Shown here: positions 1 through 10,096 of the stretch, piece after piece | Layout of the letters: each line of letters starts with the position of its first letter | How positions within the stretch are numbered: the stretch's first letter is position 1 | NCBI GenBank assembly: GCA_947454545.1 | Contig: CANGNB010000005.1 | Coordinates: 1-33,783, forward strand | Source: Oligoflexaceae bacterium | GTDB lineage: Bacteria; Bdellovibrionota_B; Oligoflexia; Oligoflexales; Oligoflexaceae | Direction: 5' to 3' | Length of the DNA: 33,783 nucleotides | Made by a program: the position numbers and the translations under genes | Notes under the pieces: model-generated | Told to the model about the DNA's origin: nothing | Seen by the model: only the letters and a program-made list of their open reading frames with translations | Database searches by the model: none

Positions 1-31
1 GTCCCCCGACGAATAAGAAGGATGGAGAGCA

Positions 32-2002
32 ATGACAAAATCTTCGCAACACGACAATGGCTTCGCTGGCTTTTTAAAGGATCGCTTGAAAAACTCACGG
101 GTCTTAACCGAGATTTTCGAGAAAAACAAACCTAATATTTCCACTCTCATGCGCGTCGCCAGCGGTCGCGAATTTCAGTACATCAATCGTCTGAAGGGCG
201 AAGTCAAATCGCTTCGTTCGGAAATCGAACAGCTCAAGGCAGCCATCAAACAGGTTCCTGTCGATGGCGACAAGCCCTACGAACCTTTGAATCGAGATTT
301 TAAGACTATCCCGAAACAACCTTGGGAACGCTTCTATGACGCCGAAGTGTTACGACACTATGCTCCCCCCACAGGGACTATAGTCGATAACTTTAGGGAA
401 ACGGTCGATAAATTTCCTGGTAAAGACTTCACTCTCTTTCAAGGCGCAACGATCGATTATCGAACCGCTGATCGCTACACAGATGCCATCGCAGCTGCCC
501 TGCAAGAACGAGGTGTTCGCAAGGGTGATCGCGTCGCCATCCAATTGCCCAACATACCCCAAGTAGTCTTGGCTTATTATGGAGTCATGAAAGCGGGCGG
601 CATCGTTGTCTTCGTCAGCCCACTCTACACTGAAGAAGAAATCCAGCACCAAATCAATGATGCTAAGCCTGTCGTCTATATCACTCTTGATATCATCTAT
701 GACAAGCGCATCCGCAAAATACGTTCGAAACTGCCCTCCGTTCGCAACGTGCTTTTGGCTGATATTAAGAGCTTTTTGCCTGCTCATCTGCGCCAGCTCT
801 ATCCTATTAAGGCCAAGAAAACCGGCATGCTGGCCGAAATTCGTAAAGACGACCCTGTCGAGTCTCTCGATCAGCTGATCGATCAGACGAATCCTGAAGA
901 TTATAAGCCCGTTACCGTTACCTTCGAGGACATCGCCGTACTTCAGTACACAGGCGGTACCACAGGTCGTTCAAAAGGCGCTATCCTCACCCACAGCAAT
1001 CTTGCAAACAACATCAGCCAGCTCCAAGCCCTGCAGTATTCCTGTCAGCCTGGTGAAGAATCTATCCTCACAGCTGTCCCCATCTTCCACGTTCTTGGTA
1101 TGACCGTCTGTATGAATTTTGGTGTTAAAATCGGTGCTTGTCTCATCATGATACCCAAGTTCGATATCGATCTGATCGTCAAAGCGATTACGCGCTATCA
1201 GCCGACCTTCTTCCCCGGTGTACCAACGATGTTTGTTGCTTTCAACAATTACCCTGGCATCACTGAACTCGATGTCAGTTCGATTAAGTCTTGCTTCAGC
1301 GGAAGCGCTCCCCTGCCTGAAGAAGTTATGCGCCGCTTCGAACAGCTCACAGGTTCAAAAATCGTCGAAGGCTATGGCCTTTCTGAAACCTCACCTGTCA
1401 CTCATGTGAACCCCCTCTATGGCAAGCGTAAGCTTAATTCCATTGGTATCCCCATCCCAGGCACAGAAGCCAAAGTCTGCGATATGGAAACAGGCAAAGA
1501 GTGTCCTCCCAACACTCCTGGCGAGCTCTTGATTCGTGGACCTCAGGTTATGCGTGGCTACTGGAACATGACGGAAGAAACCGATCGCGTTCTGAAAGAT
1601 GGCTGGCTCCGCACGGGCGATGTGGCTCAGATTGATGATGATGGTTACTTTGCGATTGTCGATCGCATCAAAGACATGATCATCGCCGGGGGCTTCAACA
1701 TTTATCCTCGTGAGATCGACGAAGTCCTCTTTACTCACCCATCTATAGCTGAAGCGGTATCCGTAGGTATCCCAGACGCCTATCGCGGCGAAACAGTGAA
1801 GGCCTTTATCGTCCTCAAAGAAGGCAAAAGCCTCAGCGACGAGGATGTGAAAAACTTCTGCCGTCAGCATCTCGCGGCCTTTAAGGTGCCGACTCAGGTC
1901 GAATTCCGACCTGAACTGCCCAAAAATATGGTCGGGAAAATTCTGCGGAAAGTTCTTCGTGATGAAGAGATTGCCAAAGCAAATATGAAAAAAGCGAGCT
2001 AA
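32..2002 (+). CDS. fadD: Long-chain-fatty-acid--CoA ligase (AMP-dependent acyl-CoA synthetase)
   Basis: 656-aa ORF with AMP-binding motif YTGGTTGRSKGA, GYGLSETSP and C-terminal DRIKDMIIAGGFNIYPREIDEVL. Confidence 0.93.
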   Translation: MTKSSQHDNGFAGFLKDRLKNSRVLTEIFEKNKPNISTLMRVASGREFQYINRLKGEVKSLRSEIEQLKAAIKQVPVDGDKPYEPLNRDFKTIPKQPWERFYDAEVLRHYAPPTGTIVDNFRETVDKFPGKDFTLFQGATIDYRTADRYTDAIAAALQERGVRKGDRVAIQLPNIPQVVLAYYGVMKAGGIVVFVSPLYTEEEIQHQINDAKPVVYITLDIIYDKRIRKIRSKLPSVRNVLLADIKSFLPAHLRQLYPIKAKKTGMLAEIRKDDPVESLDQLIDQTNPEDYKPVTVTFEDIAVLQYTGGTTGRSKGAILTHSNLANNISQLQALQYSCQPGEESILTAVPIFHVLGMTVCMNFGVKIGACLIMIPKFDIDLIVKAITRYQPTFFPGVPTMFVAFNNYPGITELDVSSIKSCFSGSAPLPEEVMRRFEQLTGSKIVEGYGLSETSPVTHVNPLYGKRKLNSIGIPIPGTEAKVCDMETGKECPPNTPGELLIRGPQVMRGYWNMTEETDRVLKDGWLRTGDVAQIDDDGYFAIVDRIKDMIIAGGFNIYPREIDEVLFTHPSIAEAVSVGIPDAYRGETVKAFIVLKEGKSLSDEDVKNFCRQHLAAFKVPTQVEFRPELPKNMVGKILRKVLRDEEIAKANMKKAS

Positions 2003-2028
2003 AACCTCGCAGGAAAGCCTCTTACGAG

Positions 2029-2066
2029 AAAAGCCTTGAGTGAATCCACTCAAGGCTTTTTTCTCG
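2029..2066. terminator. Rho-independent, potentially bidirectional terminator after the acyl-CoA ligase
   Basis: AAAAGCCTTGAGTG-AATC-CACTCAAGGCTTTTTTCTCG: long stem plus T run shortly after the stop codon. Confidence 0.9.
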
Positions 2067-2366
2067 TCTCAACGACTCGACTACTGTCCCTTACTGGCGA
2101 CAGTTCTCGTCAAAATCAGCTGCAATCCTCGCAAGATAAACCATAGAATAAGCGTCGAACGCTCATATTTTTCTGTACTCTGCTGAATTTTGTAAAGTGC
2201 TAGCTCCCTGTATCCAATCTCGATTTGTTCACCGCTCTCTTTCCCACCAAAACCTTGAGCTCAACCCCAGCGAGCGGTTTCCGAAAGGTTTCGTGGGAGG
2301 CATGATTCCCTCAAGATCTCACATGCCCCGATAGCTTAAGAACGAAAAAGTTTGGAAGGAGTCTCT

Positions 2367-3080
2367 ATGCTCTTCTCGCGATGGATCCCACTGCTTGGTC
2401 TTTGCTTACTGCTCAACTCACAGGCCTTCGGCCAAACCCGAAGCCAGGTCTATGGGGATGATCTCACACGCCAGGCTCAGACGCTTTATGTATCTGGCAC
2501 CACAGGCATGACAACCTTCGAGAGTGAAGCAGCTGGAAGCAAGGAAACCAAAGGCTCCAACAGCTATGAAATCGGCGGATGGTTTGGAGAAGCTCGTATC
2601 GTAGGTCTGAATGTGAGCTCTCATAGCGATCTGATTTCATTTTCCCTGAATCAGAGCAGCAGCAAACAAAATTTCACCGACGTGCGTATGGCAGGACGTC
2701 TCTGGTGGTTTACACCTTCGGTTGGTATCAGTGTCTCTGAAGTTGATGTCATCCAAGCAGGTACAAAAACTGTAGGCCTCTTTGGAACAGGCATCAATAC
2801 AGGATTAGGCGCAAATGTTTCGATTTACAAAGGACTGGTCGTGAGTGCGGATGCGATGCGCGTCCACAATAATCATGTCTATGACAAACTTTCCCAGTCG
2901 GCAGCCTTGGGAGATCGCAGCGAGGCGGATGCTCACATCGCCTTCGATATCACCGATCGCATCGTTGATCTGATCGTTGGCTACCGCACTCAGAACTATG
3001 AGATTCAGACGGAAAACGAAACTTACAATGAAAAGAATGCAGGAGCCTACGCCGGCGTTCGCTTCGGTGTGTACTTCTGA
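2367..3080 (+). CDS. Secreted/outer-membrane-like hypothetical protein with signal peptide
   Basis: N-terminus MLFSRWIPLLGLCLLLNSQAFG looks like a signal peptide; alternating Gly/aromatic C-terminus ending GVRFGVYF suggests a small beta-barrel. ATG at 2367 preferred over 2352 because AAGGAG lies just upstream. Confidence 0.75.
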   Translation: MLFSRWIPLLGLCLLLNSQAFGQTRSQVYGDDLTRQAQTLYVSGTTGMTTFESEAAGSKETKGSNSYEIGGWFGEARIVGLNVSSHSDLISFSLNQSSSKQNFTDVRMAGRLWWFTPSVGISVSEVDVIQAGTKTVGLFGTGINTGLGANVSIYKGLVVSADAMRVHNNHVYDKLSQSAALGDRSEADAHIAFDITDRIVDLIVGYRTQNYEIQTENETYNEKNAGAYAGVRFGVYF

Positions 3081-3094
3081 TTCTCCCCTATAGA

Positions 3095-3127
3095 AAGCCC
3101 GCCAGCTCCATGAGCTCCGGGCTTTTT
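3095..3127. terminator. Terminator-like hairpin between convergent genes
   Basis: AAGCCCGCCAGCTCCATGAGCTCCGGGCTTTTT: AAAGCCC/GGGCTTT and AGCTC/GAGCT arms followed by T run. Confidence 0.75.
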
Positions 3128-4028
3128 AGCCAAACACCCTGCGAATCTCTTCCAACCAAGACAGCCAATCACAACCCTCATGCCACACCACATTTTCTTC
3201 GACACTGCGAAACCAAGTCTCCTGTCGCTTGGCGTACTGACGTGTAGCAATGATAATCGCTTCCGCCAATTGCTCGCGCGCCAGATCCCCCTGAAGAAAG
3301 GCGCAGACCTCACGATAGCCAATGCTTTGCATAGGCTTGGCTGAAGGCGAAACACCAGCCTTCAACAGGTCTTCTACCTCTTCGATAAATCCCGACTGGA
3401 GCATCTGCTCCGTTCTCTTTGCGATCCGTTCGTGCAAGAGCGACCTTTCGCATTGCACACGGATCACAAAGGCTTCATGGCGCCTGCCCGCAGCAGGGGG
3501 CAGCTCATGGATAGGATGTCCCAAGAGAGTGCTGATTTCTAGAGCGCGCTGCAAACGAAAGCGATCATTCGGATGGATGGCGCGCGCTCGTTCTGGATCT
3601 TTGGCTTCAAGTCGCGTCCGCAGATCTTCGATGCTGAGCTGGGACAGCTCAGCACGCAAGGGCTCGCTCTTGGGGAGATCGTGCCACTTTTCTTGCCAGA
3701 GAGCTCTGAGATAAAGGCCCGTCCCCCCCACCAAAAGGGGGCGTTTACCGCGCGCAAGAACTTCCTGCACAACGCTTTCCGCACGCACAGCAAATTCGCG
3801 TGCATCAAACTCTTGATGAGGCTCCAGAAGATCCCAGAGGTGATGAGGAACCAGTGCCTGCTCTGCAGCATCCGGCTTTGCCGAACCAATATCAAAGCCG
3901 CGATAAAATTGGACGGAATCGCAGTTTATCAACTCACCCGCCAGGGCTTGAGCAAGCCTTATCGCGAGCGCCGACTTACCGCTTGCCGTAGGACCGATGA
4001 CCGCAATGTAGCGAGGCTTTTGCTGCAT
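3126..4028 (-). CDS. miaA: tRNA dimethylallyltransferase
   Basis: IAVIGPTASGKSALAIRLAQAL, INCDSVQFYRGFDIGSAKP, LVGGTGLYLRAL motifs. Confidence 0.96.
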   Translation of the reverse strand: MQQKPRYIAVIGPTASGKSALAIRLAQALAGELINCDSVQFYRGFDIGSAKPDAAEQALVPHHLWDLLEPHQEFDAREFAVRAESVVQEVLARGKRPLLVGGTGLYLRALWQEKWHDLPKSEPLRAELSQLSIEDLRTRLEAKDPERARAIHPNDRFRLQRALEISTLLGHPIHELPPAAGRRHEAFVIRVQCERSLLHERIAKRTEQMLQSGFIEEVEDLLKAGVSPSAKPMQSIGYREVCAFLQGDLAREQLAEAIIIATRQYAKRQETWFRSVEENVVWHEGCDWLSWLEEIRRVFG

Positions 4029-4031
4029 GAC

Positions 4032-6110
4032 TTATCCTAGGCGATCAAACCAGGCGGCCACCTGCGACAGTTTCCACCAGCGAAAAACCCGCCGTCCGTG
4101 AGGACAGTTATGATAAAAATCGACCGTTTGAGCCTCTCGCAACAGACTGCGCAATTCCGGTTCGGGCAAGTCTTCACCGGCGCGCACAGCGGCATGACAG
4201 GCAATAGTTGCCAGATGATCGTGCAAGAGTTCGCCGCTCTGCTGCACTCCGGACAGCAGAGCTTGCATCACGGTACCGAGGTCTTTGTTCACCAAGAGGC
4301 TAGGAACAGCTTCAACTTCGACTTCCGTTTCATTGAGCACACGATAGCGGAGACCGAGACCAGCAAAGTGCTCTTGCTTTTGCGCGAGCTCGACAACCTC
4401 ACTCGGTCGAAACACGAGCGCTTCAGGCATCAAGAGCGGCTGCGAGCTTTTCAAGAGCGCCGGATTTGCGAGCAAGCGCTCATAGAGCACACGCTCGTGA
4501 AAAGCATGCTGATCGACTGCGAGCAGTTGATCGTTGTATTCGAAAAAGAGAAAACAGCGGGCAAAGGCCCCGACAAAATTCAACTCTTCCCAGGGAATAG
4601 TCTCACCAGAGGGCCCTTGCGCTGACTGAGGCCCCTTCGATGCAACGGGAGTAGGTTCAGGGCCGGCTGTGCTGAGCAAAGCTTCGAAGAGCTGACTCGC
4701 AGGCTTTGATGGAACGGCGACCTGCGGAATCGCCTCGCGACGATCGAAGCTCATGCGGGTTTCGCGAATTTCGCGAGGGGGTGGAGCTTCTGCGGAAGCC
4801 CTTGACGTGCTGACGGACCGCGCGGGAGCTGCTTCAACGGCAGTGGGGGCACGCGGCGCAGAACTTTCCCTATCTACGGTTCGTGCCGCGGCAGGAAACG
4901 AATCTAAGGCCTGCGTGGGTGTCGTATGCTCGCGCCCTAAGAGGAGATCAAAATCTTGAGGCAAGGTCGTCCGCGAAACCTCTCGTACACGTGCCTCTGC
5001 GACAGGCTCGTTCGAAGCAGGACGAGGAGCTTGGGCCTCTTGCGCAGGGATCGATTCCTCTGGCTCAGAGACAGAGACGGGGGCTTCTGTCCATGCCCCT
5101 TGTCGCAAGGCTTCCCGTATTGCTGTCGCGAGCGCGTTTTGCACTTCACTGCCGTATTGGAAACGCAGCTCTGCTTTCGCAGGGTGCACATTCACATCAA
5201 CAAGGGCGGCATCGATATCAAGATGCACAAAAGCGATCGGAAATTTCCCCTTCAAAAGATGCGAATGATAGCCTCGCAAGATGCCGTAGCGCAGGGTCTT
5301 ATCGCGCACCCAACGCTGATTGACAAAGGTGAAGAGGTAACGAGCACTCGTTTTATCCTGGCCAGGAGCAGAGAGCAAACCCTCGATACGAGCAAAGCGA
5401 TCGACCTTTGCCACGTAGAGCAGAGACCCCACAAACTCATCACCAAAGAGCGCTTCAGCCCTGCGGCGCAAAGCAGCTTCCCCACGCCAGCCAGTATCCT
5501 TAAGGGGCAAGGCTTGCACCGAAAAAATTTCTCGATCGTTATGGACCAGCGAAAAACCGATATGAGGCATAGAAAGAGCAAGGGCCTGCATATACTCGTG
5601 ACAGGCTGCAAATTCGGCCGCAGCTGTCTTTAAAAAGTTTTTACGAGCCGGCACGTTATAGAAGAGATCAGCAACTGTAATGCTGGTTCCATAAGCTCCC
5701 GACCAGGGCACAGACTTCACCTGTCCTTCTTCTAAAGTGACCCGGACTCCGCTCGCGCTCTCACGTGCCTGCGACTGCAGAGTAAAGCGCGATACGCTTG
5801 AAATCGAAGCAAGGGCTTCCCCGCGAAACCCCATCGTACTCACAGCAAAAAGATCGTCAGCACGAGCCAGTTTCGAAGTTGTATGCCTGCGCAGAGCCAA
5901 AACAGCGTCCTCTGGCTCCATGCCAAAACCATCGTCCGAAACCTGAATCAAACTGCGTCCGCCTTCTTTAAGGATGACCCGCACATGATTCGATCCTGCA
6001 TCGATGGCATTTTCTACCAATTCTTTCACGACGCTAGCCGGCCGCTCGACAACTTCTCCAGCTGCGATCTTGTTAATGAGCTCGTCATCGAGTATATGGA
6101 CTCTCGCCAC
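4032..6110 (-). CDS. mutL: DNA mismatch repair endonuclease MutL
   Basis: VHILDDELINKIAAGEVVERPASVVKELVENAIDAGS, GFRGEALASI and a conserved C-terminal domain. The ORF extends to 6257, but a GTG at 6110 preceded by AAGGTAAGG fits the family start better. Confidence 0.95.
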   Translation of the reverse strand: MARVHILDDELINKIAAGEVVERPASVVKELVENAIDAGSNHVRVILKEGGRSLIQVSDDGFGMEPEDAVLALRRHTTSKLARADDLFAVSTMGFRGEALASISSVSRFTLQSQARESASGVRVTLEEGQVKSVPWSGAYGTSITVADLFYNVPARKNFLKTAAAEFAACHEYMQALALSMPHIGFSLVHNDREIFSVQALPLKDTGWRGEAALRRRAEALFGDEFVGSLLYVAKVDRFARIEGLLSAPGQDKTSARYLFTFVNQRWVRDKTLRYGILRGYHSHLLKGKFPIAFVHLDIDAALVDVNVHPAKAELRFQYGSEVQNALATAIREALRQGAWTEAPVSVSEPEESIPAQEAQAPRPASNEPVAEARVREVSRTTLPQDFDLLLGREHTTPTQALDSFPAAARTVDRESSAPRAPTAVEAAPARSVSTSRASAEAPPPREIRETRMSFDRREAIPQVAVPSKPASQLFEALLSTAGPEPTPVASKGPQSAQGPSGETIPWEELNFVGAFARCFLFFEYNDQLLAVDQHAFHERVLYERLLANPALLKSSQPLLMPEALVFRPSEVVELAQKQEHFAGLGLRYRVLNETEVEVEAVPSLLVNKDLGTVMQALLSGVQQSGELLHDHLATIACHAAVRAGEDLPEPELRSLLREAQTVDFYHNCPHGRRVFRWWKLSQVAAWFDRLG

Positions 6111-6144
6111 TGCCTTACCTTTTTGACTTGAGGGTTCGCTTCGT

Positions 6145-6729
6145 ATGGATTGCAGATATATCACCAGCGCCCTAAAACCGGAACAGCTTCCTGACTTCGA
6201 GCTTCCTGAACTCGCTTTTATCGGCCGTTCCAACACAGGTAAGTCGACCCTTATCAACGCTTTGCTCGGTCACAGCAAACTTGCACGCCACGGGCGGACG
6301 CCTGGGCAGACGCAAATGATCAATTTTTTTCAGGTCGCTCACCAGCTGATACTCGCCGACTTACCCGGTTATGGCTTCAGTGCTATTCGCCGCGACGTAG
6401 CGGAACAGTGGCAGCCTCTTGTTGAGGCCTACGTCCGGCGTCCCAATATTCGCGATTTTTTGTTTTTGGTCGATTGTCGCAGAGAGCTGAATGACGAGGA
6501 TTGGGAACTGGCCTTCATCCTAGGCAGAAACGTGCCGCTTTACGTGGTGCTCACCAAAAGCGACAAGGTCGCCAAGCATGAACTGCACAGCCGTATCCAG
6601 AGGCTCCAGAAGGAAATCGAAGCGAAGGGTATCGCCGTGAAAAAGATCGTGGCCGTGTCGAGCATGAAGAGACAGGGCCTCGACCAGGTGCGGGAAGACC
6701 TGTTTGGGACCATCATCCCCCCGCGCTAA
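6145..6729 (+). CDS. engB: Ribosome biogenesis GTPase EngB/YsxC/YihA
   Basis: ELAFIGRSNTGKSTLINALLG (G1), DLPGYGFS (G3), TKSDK (G4). Confidence 0.95.
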   Translation: MDCRYITSALKPEQLPDFELPELAFIGRSNTGKSTLINALLGHSKLARHGRTPGQTQMINFFQVAHQLILADLPGYGFSAIRRDVAEQWQPLVEAYVRRPNIRDFLFLVDCRRELNDEDWELAFILGRNVPLYVVLTKSDKVAKHELHSRIQRLQKEIEAKGIAVKKIVAVSSMKRQGLDQVREDLFGTIIPPR

Positions 6730-6748
6730 GTATCGCAAGAGCCTGAAA

Positions 6749-7000
6749 TCAGTCGAGCTGAGCCTGCTTTTTCATAACCTTCTGACAAACGTAGTAGAGC
6801 TCGGCCTTCTCCTCGAGATGATTCATCAGGGTGCCCAGCCTATGGGATAAAACCCCAACCAATTCACGAGGATCGATATCTTTGTCGCTCAGGTGTCGAA
6901 GCAAGACTTGGTCGATTTCATCCGCCATTTTCACCAGCTTTTGGGTCACCAGTTCTTCCCGCTTTACTTCTCGCGATTTGAACTCAATCACCTTTCCCAT
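6749..7000 (-). CDS. Small hypothetical protein, 83 aa
   Basis: Strong RBS AGGAGGGCTT directly before the ATG; charged helical composition; no antisense competitor of known function. Confidence 0.7.
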   Translation of the reverse strand: MGKVIEFKSREVKREELVTQKLVKMADEIDQVLLRHLSDKDIDPRELVGVLSHRLGTLMNHLEEKAELYYVCQKVMKKQAQLD

Positions 7001-7260
7001 AAGCCCTCCTATGCGGCCTCAAAAATCCAATTACTTCAGAACGTTACAGAACTATCGTCAAGTTTTTGGACAGCTGAGAGCCGAGTCGTGATGCTTGCTT
7101 TACCCTCGAAAGCTTTATCGGCACTCGCTCGGCACTTACCTGAATTGTACCAAATATTTGCTTTAAGGTTCACCGTTTATTGGTGTAAGTTTCAGGCTCA
7201 TCCGCAGGAACGACCAAGGATGGGACGACGAAAGCTCTTGGTGTGCAAGGAGATGGATCT

Positions 7261-8649
7261 ATGTCAAATTTCGATCTAGTGGTGATTGGTTCTGGCCCTG
7301 GGGGCGAAGTGGGTGCCATCAAAGCAGCTCAACTTGGCCTCAAAGTCGCACTTGTGGAAAAAGCCGAACATCTTGGCGGCACCTGTCTCAACTGGGGCTG
7401 CATCCCAACCAAAGCTCTTTTGCACGCCGCTAAAACCTGGGAAAAACTCCAGCATGTGGAAGAACTGGGCTTTAGCATCGGTAAGCCTTCTTACGACTGG
7501 AAGCGCATCCTCGAGCGCAAAGAAAAGATCGTCGACCAGCAGCGCAAAGGTCTGCGCTTTTTGATGAAGAAAAATAATATTACTGTCTTCGAAGGCCACG
7601 GTCGCCTTGAGAGCAAGACTCAGGTGAGCATCACTGACAAGGCTGGCAAGGTCACCAAAATCGACAGCAAATACATTCTGCTCGCGACGGGTTCGCGTGT
7701 ACGCGAGCTGCCTTTTGCCCGTTCGAATGGCAAAAATATTCTCAACTCGGATCATGTCCTCTCGATCGATCACATTCCAGAGTCCCTCGCTGTGATTGGC
7801 GGCGGTGTTGTGGGAACCGAATTCGCCTCTCTCTTCGGTCGCATGGGCAGCCAAGTGACTATCATCGAACTCGGACCTCAGATTCTGCCGACTGAAGATT
7901 CCGAATGCGTCAAGGAACTCGAGAAGACCCTCAAAAAGCAGAACATCACCATCGAGACAGGAAGCAAGCTCACTGGCCTTGCTGACGATGGCAAGACGGT
8001 CAAGGTTTCTGTCGAAGGCAAAGCTGATCGTAGCTTCGCCAAAGTTCTGCTCTCCATCGGGCGCGAAGCGGTCACCGATGATATCGGCCTCGCCAAAGTT
8101 GGCCTGAGCACCGAACGGGGTGGCTTCCTCAAAGTCGATGCGGACTATCGCACAAGCGTTCCCAATATCTTTGCGATCGGCGATATCATACCGACGCCAG
8201 CATTGGCCCATACAGCCTCGGCGGAAGCCTATCACGCAGCCGAGGTGATCGCGGGCCATAAAGCCCCTGCGATCAACTACAGCGCCAATCCAAGCGCCAT
8301 CTACTGCTATCCTGAAATCGCCAGTATCGGTATCAGCGAAGACAAAGCCAAGGCTGATAAGCTGGATTATAAAGTAGCTAAATTTCCCTTCGCACCGATG
8401 GCTAAAGCGAAGATTGAAGACGCTACTCTAGGCTTTGTGAAGATCGTCTTCGAACCGAAATACAAAGAAATTTTAGGTGTTCACATCGTCGGAGCAACGG
8501 CGACGGAGATGATCGCCGAATTTGCTTTAGGCAAAGTTCTAGAGACCACTGTCGATGAGATCGGACACACCATCCATCCCCACCCCACCATTTCTGAGAC
8601 TGTCATGGAGGCGGCACACGTGGCGAGCGGTGGTGCTATTCACATGTAA
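7261..8649 (+). CDS. lpdA: Dihydrolipoyl dehydrogenase (E3)
   Basis: FDLVVIGSGPGGEVGAIKAAQLG, GGTCLNWGCIPTKALL redox motif, C-terminal HPHPTISE. ATG at 7261 follows AAGGAGATGGATCT. Confidence 0.96.
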   Translation: MSNFDLVVIGSGPGGEVGAIKAAQLGLKVALVEKAEHLGGTCLNWGCIPTKALLHAAKTWEKLQHVEELGFSIGKPSYDWKRILERKEKIVDQQRKGLRFLMKKNNITVFEGHGRLESKTQVSITDKAGKVTKIDSKYILLATGSRVRELPFARSNGKNILNSDHVLSIDHIPESLAVIGGGVVGTEFASLFGRMGSQVTIIELGPQILPTEDSECVKELEKTLKKQNITIETGSKLTGLADDGKTVKVSVEGKADRSFAKVLLSIGREAVTDDIGLAKVGLSTERGGFLKVDADYRTSVPNIFAIGDIIPTPALAHTASAEAYHAAEVIAGHKAPAINYSANPSAIYCYPEIASIGISEDKAKADKLDYKVAKFPFAPMAKAKIEDATLGFVKIVFEPKYKEILGVHIVGATATEMIAEFALGKVLETTVDEIGHTIHPHPTISETVMEAAHVASGGAIHM

Positions 8650-8729
8650 GAGACAGGGCTTTTGCGGAAAAGCCTATCCGAAGTTTTCAGATAGGCGCGT
8701 GGGTTCAGTTCACTGAGGGGCAACAGTTC

Positions 8730-10049
8730 ATGGCGCAGATGATTGAAGTTCTCCTTCCCCAGATGGGTGAAGGTGTGCACGAAGCAACAGTTACCAATTG
8801 GTTGGTAGCCGAAGGTCAAAAGGTCGAAAAGGACAAACCCCTCTTCGAAGTCTCGACGGACAAGGTCGATACCGAAATCCCAGCTCCCGCTTCGGGCTAT
8901 CTTTCCCGCATCGTTGTGCCCGTTGGCTCAACTGCCCAGGTCAATCAGTGTCTGGCTTATATCGCCGCTGATGCGACCCAGGCGACAGTTCCCCTCCTCG
9001 TCGAGGATGAAACCCCGCGCGAGCAGCTCTCTGCACCCATAAGTCCCGACTCAGCCATGAGCGACGAAGAGGATGACCACACTGCGAGTGGTGGGTTTGC
9101 CCGCTCTTCCCCTCTGGTTCGCAAAATTGCTAAAGATCGCGGTATCAATCTGGAGCAGGTCAAAGGTTCCGGTTTGCATGGCCGTATCACCAAAAAAGAC
9201 ATCCTCGACTTTGAAGGCCAGGCCCCCAGCCTGACACCAAAGCCGGTATCAGCACCTCTCGTCACGGCAGCAGCCCCGAGTGCTCAGGCTCTTACCCCCG
9301 TAGAACCCACACGCCTCAAGCTTAATGTCCAAGATGGGCAGGAGCTCCTCGAGGGCGTTCCTGTTCGGCGTGAGACGATGAGCCGCATGCGCCAGCTGAT
9401 TGCGGATCACATGATCGACTCTGTTCGCACCTCGCCGCATGTGACGACGGTGTTTGAAATGGACCTTCACCGCATCACCACGATCCGCGAGAAATATAAG
9501 GATCAGTTCTTCAAACAAGAGGGTTTCAAACTCACCCTGACTCACTTTTTCATCCATGCAGCCGTGCAAGCCATCAAGCAGCATCCTATCGTCAACGTCT
9601 CGGTTGATGGTCAGGACATCCTCTGGAAAAAGGATATCAACGTCGGCTGTGCTGTGGCTCTCGATAACGGCCTCATCGTCCCTGTGATCAAACAAGCTGG
9701 CGACCTTAGCCTGCTCGGCATCGCCCGCCGCATGAATGATCTTGTGGTAAGAGCTCGTAGTAAAAAGCTCAAACCTGAGGATGTTCAAGGAGGGACCTTT
9801 TCCATCACCAATCCGGGAGGATGGGGTAGCATCACCTCGAATCCTATTATCAACCAGCCTCAGGTCGCGATTTTGGGCATCGGGGCGGCTGTGAAGCGTC
9901 CGGTCGTTGTCGATGATATGATTGCGATCCGACCCATGATGTATATGAGTCTGACCTTCGATCACCGGGTGATCGATGGGGAAGGTGGCGCCAAATATTT
10001 GGCGACCCTCAAGCAGATCATTGAATCTTATGATGAGCTGCCGACTTAA
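8730..10049 (+). CDS. 2-oxo acid dehydrogenase E2 (dihydrolipoamide acyltransferase)
   Basis: Lipoyl domain FEVSTDKVDTEIPAP, peripheral-subunit-binding domain, catalytic FDHRVIDG. Confidence 0.94.
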   Translation: MAQMIEVLLPQMGEGVHEATVTNWLVAEGQKVEKDKPLFEVSTDKVDTEIPAPASGYLSRIVVPVGSTAQVNQCLAYIAADATQATVPLLVEDETPREQLSAPISPDSAMSDEEDDHTASGGFARSSPLVRKIAKDRGINLEQVKGSGLHGRITKKDILDFEGQAPSLTPKPVSAPLVTAAAPSAQALTPVEPTRLKLNVQDGQELLEGVPVRRETMSRMRQLIADHMIDSVRTSPHVTTVFEMDLHRITTIREKYKDQFFKQEGFKLTLTHFFIHAAVQAIKQHPIVNVSVDGQDILWKKDINVGCAVALDNGLIVPVIKQAGDLSLLGIARRMNDLVVRARSKKLKPEDVQGGTFSITNPGGWGSITSNPIINQPQVAILGIGAAVKRPVVVDDMIAIRPMMYMSLTFDHRVIDGEGGAKYLATLKQIIESYDELPT

Positions 10050-10096
10050 GCAGTAGAAACGGTCAGAGACGGGCGGGGCATCGAACTCGCTCTAGG

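Noticed and set aside
1391-2053. 220-aa minus-strand ORF antisense to the acyl-CoA ligase
   Set aside because: Shadow ORF of a certain gene; begins in the terminator hairpin and has no family signature.
4956-5633. 225-aa plus-strand ORF antisense to mutL
   Set aside because: mutL is certain on the minus strand; the plus-strand translation is low-complexity and Arg/Leu-rich.
7276-8259. 327-aa minus-strand ORF inside lpdA
   Set aside because: Fully antisense to a certain gene; composition (repeated F/D/E/A, no domain) is an artefact of codon bias on the opposite strand.
9249-9965. 238-aa minus-strand ORF antisense to the E2 gene
   Set aside because: Shadow ORF; His/Arg/Asp-rich composition typical of antisense translation.
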